Origin: Onchocerca volvulus
Lineage: Eukaryota > Nematoda > Chromadorea > Rhabditida > Onchocercidae
Reading direction: 5' to 3'
Assembly: GCA_000499405.2 (NCBI GenBank)
Contig: HG738138.1
Span: 7,810,888-7,874,887 of the forward strand
Length of the DNA stretch: 64,000 bases
In this document: positions 49,176-62,338 of the stretch, piece after piece
Layout: the number at the start of each line of letters is the position of its first letter
Numbering within the stretch: the stretch's first letter is position 1
Notes under the pieces: model-generated
Database searches by the model: none
Told to the model about the DNA's origin: nothing
Seen by the model: the letters and a program-made list of their open reading frames with translations, nothing else
Translations under genes and position numbers: made by a program

Positions 49176-50301
49176 ATGCTTTTAATTCTGTACATTTCTG
49201 TGATTTTCCTAATGTTTTCTTGAAATTATTTCTTGATAGGTGAATTTTGTGCACGCATTTTGGTTCAGTTTTCTTTGTATTGTATTAGAAATTTTCAATT
49301 TTAAGATCATGATAACTTAGTATCGTATGTTTCGTGATGCCGAATGATTCTGGCAGAGCACCTGGTTTTTATAGTAATTCATCAGGTCGAATATCAAGCA
49401 AACCGGTTGATTTATTCGTCATTTTCGACTTATAAACTTATGGTAATGTCTGAAATGTCCTGAATCTTTCTGAGCATATGTTCTACTTATCTTAATAACC
49501 TTTAACAGTCATAGCTTCCAAACGGTAACAATTGAGTCTTATGTTTTTTTCTTGAAATGCAGTTTATTCTGATTACCTTAATATATAATTTGTAATAGTT
49601 GTGAATTCGGATAAGAAAGCCGCAAATTATTGAATGTTTCCACTTATTCTTTTTGTATTTAGCAATTGAATAATATTGAATTTTTTGTTATTCTTTTTTT
49701 TTTTTTTTTTGCTACCAGATTTTCTAACGGGTCTGCATCTTTAATGCAGCCAAGTGACTGCAACAGTTAACTGGACAAAGTGAATGTAAAATCCAATAAT
49801 TTATTGTATTCCTAAAGTGAGAGCGATTTCAGCCATACCTGAAATGATTTTTACATTTAAAAAGATTGCAACATGATATAAAGATTAATGCTTTTTCATC
49901 ATTCTGGAATTTATTCGTCTAAACTGCGAGAATGTCTAGGTAACATTGTCGATGCAAACTTTATGTTGCAAAACTTATGTAATTTGCGAAGTCCACAGGC
50001 ATTAAATATATTGATAAATGTTTCCTGTCGCAAATCTGTCAAGAGAATTCAAGGATTTACATGAAGAAAAAAAGAAGGAGCAAACCATAGCGCATGAAAT
50101 GAAATGGTTGAGATAGATTGCTCCTAGGTTAGTGATCCTATATCATTTTGGTTCGCATGTATGGGCCGTATAAAAATAGGTTAAATGATGTAAAATTGGT
50201 GATGCGTAATGTTGCTGTTTTGGTGTTTCTGGAGGTTTGGGATTTAAGCTTTGTTGAAATTTCTCAGATGACTAGAAGGACATCTTTCAGCTTCAGCTGC
50301 A
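49176..50301. other. Spacer between NELF-B and TOM1 genes
   Basis: About 1.1 kb of AT-rich sequence with a 19-T run (49692-49710) and no exon. Both flanking genes run on the plus strand. An acceptor (CATCTTTCAG) lies just ahead of the TOM1 start, so a trans-spliced downstream cistron is possible. The spacing is longer than the classical 100 nt. Confidence 0.5.
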
Positions 50302-53300
50302 ATGCAAGAGCAGGTTAATAACGCAATGGAAAGCGCTAAAGAAGCTGCGGCATCGGTTACTGAACGTGTCAGCGACTTCTTCCAGGGCAATCCGTTTGCT
50401 ACACCAGTCGGACGCAAAATCGGTGACGTTATCGTGATATTTGCAGCTTTGCATATTACCTACGGGAACTGAGCGACGTAATATGATATTATTCGAAGAA
50501 GTGTAGATAAGAGTGAAAGAGCAAGAAAAAACTGCCTCATCAAATGAAACTGTTTGCGTTCATTTTTATGTATCCGCTGTTTTATTATTCTTTTTAGGAA
50601 GGTTTACTGTGAGGAAATATAGACGTTGATTTTGTTGTTTTTTTTTCTTTTTTTTTCATCATTTTCTTCTGTAATATCTGTTTTTAGCAAACATTTGTTG
50701 TAGAAATGGCAACCGATGCAACTATTTTGGCAACTGAAAATTGGGGATTAAATATGGAAATCTGCGACTTCATCAACAACACGGCTGAAGGGTTTGTACC
50801 CCCTTCTTCTTCCTCCCATCTTCCCAAAATTTTGATGATCAGTAAAAGCCAAGAGATTTGCTTTTCCTGCAGGTTTAGAAATTCAGAAGATTATTCAACC
50901 GATTGTTGCAGAGGGCGTGATGCAATGCGCGCAATTCGTAAACGATTACATTCACAGATATCAAAAAATAACGCTGTTGTTATGTACACATTAACAGTGT
51001 TAGAAACTTGTGTAAAAAACTGTGATATCCGATTTCACGAATTAGTTTGTCAAAAGGACTTCATAAATGAACTTGTCAGACTTCTCGGTCCGAAGTTTGA
51101 TGCACCTCAAATAATACAAGAACATGTTCTCGGCTTAATTCAGGTTATTTATTCAAAGTTTGATTTGTATTCGCTGTTCAGTTTGTACAAGATTCATTTT
51201 TTGATTGCAGATGCTATCCTTAATGCTCTTTATTTTGCTTTTCATGGGAAAATCTATATGAAATTTTTTCTCTCAATAATTTAAATACTAAGAAATTTTT
51301 TTGTTTATCTTATGGTATTAAACATTAACGAGAGGAAGTTTGGGTTTATGCTTTTGGAATTGAAATTCCAGTCATGGAATGATGTGTTTCGAGATAATCC
51401 GCGTTTGCAAGGTGTTTGCCAAATTTATGATGAGCTAAAAGCGAAGGGTGTTCAGTTCCCCATTGCAGATCCTGGCTCGATGGCACCAATATTGACCCCA
51501 GAAAGAGTAGGTTTATCGTAATTCCTCATAACTATGTTGAGAATATTCTTTTGGAAGAATGTCGTACATTTTTTCTATCCGATAAAAATTCTTTTTTGCC
51601 GCATTTTTTTTATTTTTATGTACTGCATATTTATCCGTAATTATTGTCAGTACACTCGAAATATCAGTTGGTATAACAAATCCTATAATTAATATTGAAT
51701 AACTAGATATGAAATTTCTGAGATTCTTTTTCTTTTACATTATCATTCTTTTTTTTATCTGCGTATCTTTCCATACACAGCTTTATTTTAGACTGTGTTT
51801 CCGGTCGAAAAAGCTCCGGCGGCTATTAGCGTTCAGGAAGATGCTAACAGATACAGCATGTTGGTATGTAAAAGTATTTCTTTCTTAATTTAATTCTTAA
51901 AATTAATGTTGCAGTGTATAAGATATTTCCTTCAAATGATTGCTTAATTTTTTTTTAACTTAGGTATACCCACAGTAATGAAGCGCAGAAATCTGTTTCG
52001 GGTTTTTTCTCTCTAGTTTCTATCCTTTACTTACATCCTAACATTCTGAAATTTGGCCAGTTAGTCGTTTGTTTCGTGTGAACATCATTGAGGAATGACC
52101 AAAACCTACTGGCTTTCAGCGAGAAAGGCAATAATTGCTTTGAAAATATTCATTTTTCATCATCCAGATTTGCCGTGTTGCTCAAAAAGCATATACTTAG
52201 CTTTTGCACGTGTTTTTTTAACTATATTGATCTCGTTTCTAATGAGTCGTTATTGTCGATGCAGTAGGGAATGAGGTTTGTCGTACATTTCTATCAAGAA
52301 AATTAGTGCCTTAAAGCTTTCACCATTCAAGAATCACAATGTTTGAAATTGACACATGTTCAGCTTTTAACCAAGTAGATAAAGAACGCTTCACCGAGAT
52401 AACGGCTATTTTCAAATACATTTTTAGTTTTATTTAATTTAATTTTATTTATTTATTTATTTTTTGAGTATGCGAGTGTTATTGCTGTTTTTGACTGTAC
52501 ATCGTTGATATTTTGATTCAATTTTTCTCTGCTTTGCATTTATTAAATGTTATTTACTTCGTAAGCATTTAGGTAGTGAATGTACATGTTACTACCGGAG
52601 CTTAAATGAATAAATTAGCCATTAATTTATTCCACGTCTTCAACTCATTTTGTTAGATACCATTTCGGGTGAATTTTTAATATTTATTTAAAGCAAGACT
52701 GGTTGGGTCGTATTTTGTAGCTTTACTTAACCTTTGCACATTTACGCTATAATGCTAACAAATCGGTTTTTATAGGAGATGTAAAAGTCGTTTAATTAGT
52801 TATACTTTTTCTATTCTGAAAGTAATATATAGTCGTCGAAACTTGGACTTGAAATATCATTATTATGGAGAAATTGCAAAAATTTTCTTCTGTCGATTGT
52901 GTGGTCGCTAATAATTTCAACACTCTTTTATAATCTCATATATATATCTATAAGTTAAAGATTTTAATTAATTGGCAACTAATTTATCCAAATGCATTGA
53001 TTTTTTCTGTCAGACATAATAAAAGAAACATCATAAGCAGATCTCATTTACATTATTGTGTGGAGATTCAATGGGAAAATTTAATCGAATTGTTTGTTTT
53101 TTTTTTCTTTTTTTAATTTATGAATGTTAGCAGCTTTCTATAACTGCATTTTCACTGTCTTTTTTTTTTCTTTTTTTTTTTTTAGCATTTCATCGGAAAT
53201 TCAATTTATCATTTTTCAGAATCCCGAGTCGCATAATTTCGTTGGTCCGTCGCAGTCTGTACAGCCGACACCAGAACAACTTGAGAAATTACGCAATGAA

Positions 53301-55116
53301 CTTGATGTAGTAAACGGCAATTTGAAGGTATTGTATATCAGAAGTTTCGTACGTCAAGGTCTGAAAAATTCGAAATTCCTGGAAGTCAGAAATTCGGAAT
53401 TCATATAAGCTTTGTAAATTCGAAGTAATCCCAAAGTCATCATGTTTAAAGTCTCTTTGTAGTTTTGGTTTATTATACTTAATTTCGATCTTTTTTGAAG
53501 TTGCAGTGAATGCGTTTTGAATGCTTTTATCTCTTGCTAACTTTGGCGAGATAGTTTTGCTGCTGAATAGTTTATGCATTTTGTTTAAGGTTATGCGAGA
53601 ATTGTTATCTGAAATGGTTCCGGGAAAAGAGACAACCGACGATTTGCAGCTGTTAGATGAATTGTATGTTGTCGTAAAGCAGATGCATGCTAGAATTCAA
53701 GATCTTATTCGTTCTGTTCAGAATGATGAAGTCATGTGTAAGTATCTCTCCTGCAGACGATTGCAAGTTATATATCTTTGTAAACAGGAAGTAGTATTCA
53801 ATTGACTGCGAAATACTAAAACATAGGAAATGAATTCCATGAATCTACATTTTAATATTTCAAAATTATTTGTAGATGGCTGTCATTGCGAAATATTGAG
53901 ACAAGGCAGAATGTATGTTTTTGAAGTCTAAATAAGCTGATAATGTGCTCTGCATTTTAGATGCATTTTTCTATTCTGATTTGTGTATGATGGTTTCAAA
54001 ATGCTTTCTTAAATGAGCGTTAAATATATCTGTTATGGTTGTACTTCATGTCTTGGTACAGCAAGCAAGAATTTAATGGGTTTGAGCATTTTTAACTTTT
54101 GCAGTGAGAAAATAGGTGATGATGACGATGCTGACAGTAAGGTCGAATAATAATAAGTGAGTAATTGTTGGATTAAAATTTCAGACGAACTTCTTATGGT
54201 GAATGATGATTGCAATAATCTTTTTGAAAAATATGATCGTTATATGATCAATCGTACATGTGGTACGAAAGAAAATGTAGCTTCGGAGAGTAACTTGATT
54301 GAACTTGACGAACAGACACTGAACCAACAATTTGGTGCACTGAACACTTCTGATGCTAAGTTTGTTTGGTAGTGTTTTTCTCTTTTTTTTAAAATAGAGA
54401 ATGTTAGATGAATTCCTGTTATTTCATTATCTTCTTTGGGAATCGATAAAGATACTTCATAATGGTATGCAAGTGGTGATGATTGAATAGTATAATGTGA
54501 TGTGGACACGATATGTTTCCGAAACTCCAGACAATCTTACAAGATAATTTTGCATGACGGCTGTTTAGATGCACTTGGTTCTAGCTATATGTGTGAACTT
54601 GACAGACTGACATTGTGAGTCGATTTCTAGATCTACATGCAACCGAATTCGACCTGCTGTTGCTTGGAATACGTTTAACTTGGTGAATCCGATGATTTCA
54701 ACATAAATTTACTTCAAATTTTAAGTGAATAACGTTGTTGCACAAAAAACTTCGTATTTTGGAAGATGGGTAACTAAATTTAGGACAACGAGATAGTTTA
54801 GAATAATTTAAGGAAATGTAAATTTATGCTGTGGAATCGTTTTAAAATGCTTTAAAGGACGGGAGCCTCCGGTGCACAGGAACAAATTCGTACCAATCAG
54901 TCGGGAATGACTACTGAAAAAGATGCTCCAGTTAGTGACAGAGAAGCAGCGGAAATGGCGGAATGGTTAGAAGCCCAAGAAGGCAAGAAAGAAACTGCTG
55001 TTGCTTCTTCTGTAACGATCACAGGCGGTATATTCTTTATCTTAAATCAATGGTTTTGTGGATTGCCTTACCTATTTAATTTTTGCTGTTTAATTTCAGC
55101 TCAAATTTTACTCTGA
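50302..55116 (+). CDS. tom1: TOM1 homologue (VHS-GAT endosomal adaptor), complete
   Basis: Ubiquitin-binding adaptor of early endosomes. Ten exons close in frame to 421 residues: 50302-50422, 50704-50791, 50912-51143, 51372-51506, 51792-51863, 53220-53327, 53590-53737, 54185-54359, 54858-55027 and 55100-55116. Domains: an N-terminal helix extension, then FFQGNPFATPVGRKIE and a VHS domain (about residues 25-190: ENWGLNMEICDFIN, YTLTVLETCVKNCDIRFHEL, LIQSWNDVFRDNPRLQGV, IYDELKAKGVQFP). The GAT domain (about 235-330) reads PTPEQLEKLRNELDVVNGNL, MRELLSEMVPG, LLMVNDDCNNLFEKYDRYM; then comes the SNLIELD motif. This is the human TOM1 order. The C-terminal clathrin/endofin-binding tail is shorter than in human TOM1 (492 residues). 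The N-terminus has about 20 extra residues (MQEQVNNAMESAKEAAASVT). The 1.36-kb intron between 51863 and 53220 is the longest of the gene. Confidence 0.93.
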
Positions 55117-55934
55117 AATGAAGAGATTTTCAGAATCTTCTACAGAATGTGAAGCGCTTTTGCAGAACCAGTCAACAACCAAAGATGAAACGAAAACGAC
55201 ATTTTAACCCTTTTGACTTAAATATATACATTTTTTAAAATGAGAACTGTTAGCAAAATTCATGTAAATATAAGTTCTATTCCCGTGATGCTGATCAATT
55301 TCATTTATTTTGGTATATTTTATTATAATCTATTCATTCGTATAATGTGAAAAGGTATTGTCCAGATACTGTCTTCATAGTAAATTGATCATAATGGAAT
55401 TTATTTCACAACTATTTAATTTGAGAAGAATAAAAACTTCGACTTATTTCAAGAAATTCGTGTTTATGAATAATGTTCCTGGCGGGAATGAATATTAGAA
55501 ATATCGGGAACGTCATTCAGTGACAGAAAATATTCTAGGTCAGAATGCCCACTATATCACATCACCGACATGGTCATGCAAGGCATCCCCCTCCTTGAGA
55601 AAGCTCATATTATTCTGGTCAGTCCATGTAGTTACGAGACTGCAGTTTTAAATCTTTGGCCGCATTGTCAATGCGTAGATATTCGTTAGATTCCATGATG
55701 CAGTTCGTGAGATACGAGTGGAATCCTGATAAAGCATAAAAGTATTGCAGCAGTTCTGTAGAGTATAAAAGTACGAGTACTGTTTACAGATGCATATTTG
55801 TTTGAGACAAGTAACAGATTGATTTTTCTTTTTTTCAAACATATTTGAGACAAGTAACAGATAGACTTGCATTTCATCGAAATCCAGATGATAAGATGAA
55901 TACTAACGGGAAATGTTCGTATGTAATCATCACT
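55117..55934. other. Intergenic region between convergent TOM1 and TGFBRAP1 genes
   Basis: Contains both 3' ends. A 20-nt direct repeat (TTTGAGACAAGTAACAGAT) occurs at about 55800 and 55848. No gene is seen. Confidence 0.55.
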
Positions 55935-58900
55935 TCAACTTTTCAAACATTTTCGATGAAATATCTGGTTTGCATGTGAATAGCATGCAGCGTCCTCGTT
56001 ACTGATCGGTGCTCCACATGCAGTACATATTGTTTTTTCATCAATTTGAATATGTAGATGAGCAGCTTTCAGCGCTTCTTTGGAGCGTGATTTTAGCGCT
56101 TGTGCCGTAACCGAAAAAATACTAGTTCTTACCATTCGCAAATTTGAAGTTTTTGTTTGACTTTAGTCAATAAGTGAAAAGCCTTAAAGATACATTGCTC
56201 TATACCGAATTATTGATAAATACCTTTTTCTTCAGTTGCTGATAGAGAGATCGGTCTTTTACCGTCAATACAGTACCTTCCACGAAACAAAGAATTGATG
56301 ACAATGACCATTCCTTCGGGATATCTTGCAATACTTCAGTTCCATTTGAGGAAAAATCAGATGTGCTCAGTAAATTGATTATACGAGATCTGAATTCCGG
56401 CTGAGACCTATATATACATCATTAATGGAGGAAAGGGAAACTGTCTCCGTAAATTGACTGATAATTTTTGAAATTTTAGGGAAAGGCGAGCTCATATAAG
56501 AATGAATCGAAAACAGATTAATGCAAGTATTAAGAAATGAAGTTAATTAAAAACTGAAGCTTACGCAACATTTCGCAAATAGAACTTCAAAAGCGTCAAT
56601 CTCAGAACGTGCTCCGAAGTATCTGTATAGATGCAAAATAATTCAGCTGCATCGTAATCTTTGTGATCAATAAGTAATTTTTCGAGGCATTCAACAGAAC
56701 CTTTTTCCTGCCAATTTTTCTTTTAAAAAATTGAAAAATTTTTATTAATTTAAAATTTCTCCTACGAAATAAATGTCTGCTTAATCAACCAGAAACTTTA
56801 AAAATAAGATCTGAATATGTCTTTCAGTAGTGACTTTTCTGCTTTATCATTAAAAAAAATTCAGTCGAGAAATGTTGAAGTACAAAGTAGACATACCACT
56901 TCAAATGATGTCATCTTTCTCAAGTCAATAACGTTGATTACTGAAGTAACTTTAAGTCATAAACCTACCTGAACACCTTCCAACAAAGTCAATTCGACAG
57001 CAAAATGCGGGTAATTTTTGAGAGCCGCATGCACATCCAATAAATTTAGCTTATTTGACTGAACAAGAAAAGTACGCAGCCCTTTTCTGTACGACTTTTC
57101 ATTTTTTCTACCTTCATGCAACAACATGTTGATTTCGTCTATATACATTGAAAATAACATTGAATGGAATTCGACGTTCTGAAAAAAGAGATTTCCGTGT
57201 ATCATTACAGCAATCTTACGAATCTTTCACTTCTAGATCTAGCCTGGATCAATAACTTTCTCTGTTTAATTTGCTGTAAAGTCTTGTATGGAAAACGAAA
57301 ATGTTCAGTGACTTAAAAATAAATTACGCAGCGCGTAAAAATGTGAAATGAATCCTAGCATTTGGAACTATAATCCCAATCTTAATTATCTTTAATCAAA
57401 TGGCATAAACTTTGAAGTAGTGAAATATTCGAAATTTTAAAAATGCTCGTGAGAATAAAATGCACTAAGCAAAACTGAAACTATTTTAAATTAAAAGCAA
57501 GTACTTGGAGGGATTTAATTTCTTCAAGATATTTGATCAGCGCACTCCTGTCCTGCTGCAAAACTCGTACAATTTTCGAATGATCTAATTTGACCGTACA
57601 TCTTTTCAGACTGTCGATTATATCATTCTGATGAGTTCTAAGTAAAAACTCAACCCACTCTAATATCGTTTGTTCCGAATCAAATCTGTAAATTTAGTGA
57701 AATTTTCTTTCATTTTATCATATTCAAAAAAATGTTCAAGATCACTAAAAAAATATTTAAACACTCGTAGGGGCTAGTATTATAAGCGATCAAAGAATTC
57801 ATTCTAAAATTATATACTCATAATTAGATATCTGTCTCAAATACATATAGTACTAATCAAATTACCTTGGAAAGAATTGTAGACATAATTCAGCAATACC
57901 ATCATCCCACAGATTTTCATTATATAATTCTCGACTTACTATAAGTGCATTATTATAATCTAAAAGACAAAATGCGACGGTAATAAGGAATTTTCGGCGC
58001 TTATGTTTCCGCATCCACTCACTACAGTCGTCAAATGTACAATGAAGATTTAATGACATATCTTTAGCATCCAATGCATCTTGCCGTAATGAGATCAACC
58101 TTAGTAGCATGGCGTCAATATCCTGAAGAGCTTATTTGCTTATATGAGTGGGAAGTATAATATTTGCAATAAAATTTGGGATTAATGCAATCTCCATGCC
58201 AAAATTTACGTTTTTTTCGTAATTTCTTAGTATTTTATTAAAAAAAACCAAAACCTGGACAGTCAAACTGCTACTTTTTGACTACAGTTATAATCTGTTA
58301 AATCAGAAAACCCAATAAGTAGTCATTTTCCGAACTCAAAAAAGTAAAAAACATTAAAAGCGGTCTTAATCATAAGTGAAAATCATAATTTTTTATCAAG
58401 TTACTAGGAAGCTAATTACCAACTTGATGAGCTTTGTGCTCAAAAATTGATACCTACGTTTCCCAATGTCTAAATTTCCTAAACGATATTTCAGCCACTA
58501 CAGCAACTAAAAAAGAACTGATAATCGCCCGCAAAATGAATTCTCGACCTTTTAACCATAAATAATATAAGTGTGGCGGTCAAAAGTCAACGAGATGTAT
58601 GAATGTTACTTCGAGAAATACATTAGATACCCGACAAAATCCAGCAACCCAATGAAGTTTTCTGATCGTTCTTAGATAATGTTCCAAAAAAGTTGTAAGT
58701 TGAACAGATTCTTTTGCAACGGAATCATCAAAAGGATCTTTTGATGATTCTGTAGCTTCTTTGGTTAACTCTGATCGAAACCCTGATGGGAATGGAAGTA
58801 AAAATGTAAATGATATCAAAACCTGAAAGACAGAAACTATTACATACAAAAGAACAGCAAAAAAAGTGCGTTCAGCAAAAATAGAACTTCTTTGGGGTGA

Positions 58901-61005
58901 AAATTTGCCATTACCGTACGAGGATCTAATTCGGACAGTACAGCCAATTCCAAAAATTTCTCGAATTCTTCTCGCTTAAAAAGCGTTAAAGCCACTTTCT
59001 GTCTTAACTCATTGAATTTCTGAAAGTACTTTGAAATATTTCTTGTTTCATTAAAAACTTGCATTAAGGAGTACATCAAATAAAAAAAGATCCATTGAAG
59101 GTTTCAACATTACCAGTATTTCTGCTTCGTCATACTGACCATTCGAAACAACATTTTCAGCAAGTCTCAGTGCTTCATCCAACTCTCCATTCTCAGCAAG
59201 AGCTTCTGCCTTAAGAAAAATATTCTATTATATTTTCTTTTTCTGTTATTTTCTTTATATGTTAATTTCAACTTGCAACAATTTTAGTCAAGCCATGTAA
59301 CAATTTCTGATTTAATGACAAAAAAAGCTAATTTTCTGACCAAATTCAATTTATACCCTATTAAACCATGATATTTCTTCTAGATGACAAATATTCTCGT
59401 TATTGCAAACATACAATTGCCCATCAATACACTCTAACAACATTCCAGTAGTGAAGGGCCATCTCTGGAGAACAACTGACTGTTCAGAACTGAAAATACT
59501 TGCAGACCTAACAAGCATTTTGCATTAAATAACTGTTTAATGAACTTGAAAATTCCATCAAAAAATCAACTTCGATCAATCTGAATCCTCAGAAAAAGAA
59601 CCTATAAACGGTAATCGACGATGCTGTTAGAACAAAAACATGCGGTGAACGATATGCAAATGATACGATAGAACTCAGACCCCAGAATAGTGGCGGTCGT
59701 GATGAAACACCTTCTGATGTCGCGAAAACGCCTAAACCTTGCATACCATTCACCAAGAATTCGTCCTGAAATTGCTGTTACTTGTAATTTAAGAGAAAAG
59801 AAAATTGATTTCACTTAACATTAAACCTTATGACTTCAAATGAAAATTTACTAACCGCATCTGTGTTTATAATGATAGGACGTATAGTTTGTGAGTCATA
59901 CGGGAACAAAAATAGAGTTTTATTTTCCAGGATATTATGGACAAAATAAGCATTAGGTAGAGCGTAGCATATGCAATATTTATTATACGATAAGGCAACC
60001 ACATTCTCTTCAGTTCGTATCTCTTTTTGAATTTCCAAACTACCTGCTTTACTTTCACAAACTAGAATATAGCGATTGTTTGTGACTAAAGCAAGCTGTA
60101 AAGCAAATGGATCTGCTATCACTGGATCCTTATTCAATGCCAAATGAGCTATGTTCGATGCCGAACCTGAGCTAATTGGCTGGAAAATATTCAAATTAAA
60201 ATTGATTTCAACTTGGCTGAGTGGAATCCAAAGCTCAATACTTCCATGACAGGTAAAACGCGATCGAAACTCTTCCAATTACTAAGCAGACAGAGTAATG
60301 AATACATATTGAAGGAGTAACAAAACTGTTTAAAATGTTAATTTAACGGTTGTTTTAGCCGATGCTAATTGAAACATCCAAAAAATATTGTTATTTAAAA
60401 CATGCGAAGTACGGAAGTAATATGTTTATTAATGATAGTATGAAGTATTGACAGTAAATGCAAAACCTATATTTAAAATGAAATAATTCTTCGACAATTT
60501 TGATCCCTTTCCCAAGAAACCGTTCTTTAAGGAATGAAAAGAAAAGTGGATGCTTACCTTCAATGTCGTTATTTTTATATTAAAAATAGTGGACGCTGAG
60601 AGAACAATAAGATAATCTAGCGCTGTGGCAGCTATTATTCGTGCAACGGGAACATTCTAAAAACACCACTCAATGAGGTTTAAAGTTATAAATCTTGAAA
60701 ATTTTTCTGCACCTTTTCGAGTCTCGAAAATTCTTTAAACATTACCATTGAAAGTTGCAACGCATTAATCATGCTTTTTGATGAAAGATCCACAAGTAAA
60801 ATACGTCCTTGCGAAGTACCAATAAACAACGTCTTTGATGTCCCATCAACACAAGTCACCTGACATCAGTTCACAGGACATAACGACAACACTTTTAAAA
60901 ATGTTATGTTATGCATTTCAAAATTCAATTACAAACCTTTTCATTCGGAACAAAAATTGAAACTGTTTCAAAAACATCACTGAGTCGATAATATTCATCC
61001 ACCAT
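55935..61005 (-). CDS. TGFBRAP1/VPS3 homologue (CORVET subunit)
   Basis: Rab5-linked endosomal tethering subunit. ATG 61005 lies after a TTTTTTAG acceptor. Exon 1 (61005-60937, MVDEYYRLSDVFETVSIFVP) is followed by pieces encoding a CNH domain: CVDGTSKTLFIGTSQGRILL (60.86 kb), ARIIAATALDYLIVLS (60.65 kb), LALNKDPVIADPFALQLALV and YFVHNILENKTLFLFPYDSQ (60.18-59.86 kb), and FLVNGMQGLGVFATSEGVSS (59.76-59.6 kb). These match human TGFBRAP1 (ALNENPVSGDPF; YIIHNYSTG..QDLFPYCSE; GGLGMFATVAGIS). Helical clathrin-repeat exons follow from 59.5 to 56.2 kb (LRLAENVVSNGQYDEAE; WVEFLLRTHQNDIID; VEFHSMLFSMYIDEI; VLQDIPKEWSLSSI). The last exon (to 55935) ends in a zinc-ribbon-like motif, C-T-A-C ... H-R-K-C. 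Some middle exons were placed only approximately. Confidence 0.87.
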
Positions 61006-61599
61006 TTCAAAACTAAAAAATCACTGAAAATTATGTAAGATGACCAAGCTCGGATATGCAGATTGATATGCGATTATGTGAAATATTTATTCACAAAAAA
61101 GTGGTTCGAGATCTGAATATCATTATAAAATAACGAAAATTTTATTTACAACAGGTACAACCCTAAAAAAAAAGGGCAGATGCAAGAAAAGCAAGACCAA
61201 AAATAAGATAGAGGAAACCTTGAAATAATATATAATCCAGCAGTACAAAAAACCTTCAAATACCGAAAATATCAACTTAATTTTCAAAAGCCTGATTATA
61301 CCCATCAAAATTTAAATGCACAATTCACATACACATCACTGCATGTTACTAACGAATGACACTTGGAAAAACTTACGAAGTCAACTATTTATGGGAATTA
61401 TAAGATTTTTCTTATTTCACTGACATTCAAGGATAAAAACAGCATGTCAACATGAAATGAAATTGAAATAAATAAAACGTCAAGAGATTCGCAATCCCTT
61501 TCCTCCCCCCTCCAAAAAAAAAAGAAAACAAAGTAGAAGGAAGAGAACCAATATGAATGAGGATATGATGGTCAAATGAAGAAAGACAATAACAGATTC
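61006..61599. other. 5' flank of the TGFBRAP1/VPS3 gene
   Basis: AT-rich sequence ahead of the VPS3 start. RUNDC1-like and VPS3 genes run in the same direction about 1.3 kb apart, with the duplicated block between them. No exon is seen. Confidence 0.5.
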
Positions 61600-62190
61600 A
61601 TTAACTATAAAAATATAAAAATGAAATAATCACAGAAACCCAGGTTTGATATAAATTACAAAAAAGAACAAGGAAAGCAATAATAAGCTCTATTGACTAC
61701 TATAAACCTATAAAAAATTTTCACTTTATTGGTACTTAATTGACACGAATGAGGTTTACGAGTTTAAAGATCCAAATTCATTAACTATCAAAACTACAAA
61801 AATAAGATCCAAATCCAACATAAAAATAAGATTTAAATTTAAAGATCCAAAATTTTATCAAAAACATAAAAATGGAATGATTACAGAACCCATGTTTGAT
61901 ATAAATTACAAAAAGACAAGAAAAGAAATAATAAGCTCTACTGAATACATTTAAGCCTGATTTTTCAGAGATGTGGAAAAAGCAACGCTACTTCCAAAAA
62001 AATTTTCAAAATGCATCCTTCATTTGATGAAACGGACGTACTGCCAAATCCACTGGTAGATGAAAATTATACTTATGAAGATGTTCCAGCAACTGATAAG
62101 TATCCTCACAACCTATAAACTACTCATTTTATTGGTACTTAATTGACACGAATGAGATTTTGCGAGTTTAAAGATCCAAATTCATGGGGC
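61600..62190. repeat. Imperfect duplicated block between VPS3 and RUNDC1 genes
   Basis: A block at 61600-61785 is repeated at 61858-61948 plus 62113-62190. Shared stretches include GTTTGATATAAATTACAAAA, AATAATAAGCTCTA and GGTACTTAATTGACACGAAT. A degenerate partial copy lies around 61785-61857. The second full copy carries about 165 extra nucleotides (61949-62112) not found in the first. Confidence 0.75.
61972..62118 (+). pseudogene. Exon-like open frame inside the duplicated block
   Basis: After a good acceptor (GATTTTTCAG) an open frame runs to a TAA at about 62118. It includes MHPSFDETDVLPNPLVDENY and TYEDVPATDK. The composition is that of ordinary coding sequence, unlike the surrounding AT-rich repeat. 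No family is recognised and no partner exon was found. It may be a captured exon, a relic of a duplicated gene, or the first exon of an unseen plus-strand gene. Confidence 0.35.
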
Positions 62191-62338
62191 ATTATCCGAA
62201 TCTTCGGACATCTATTGCAATATACTTTTTGGTACTAGCGAGATATCAAATCAGATATAACTGTTTAAGCATCTCCAGAACGGGATTCTCTTGTTAACCA
62301 TCAATCTATTTCGCTTATTCCTCGCTGGATTACCAACT

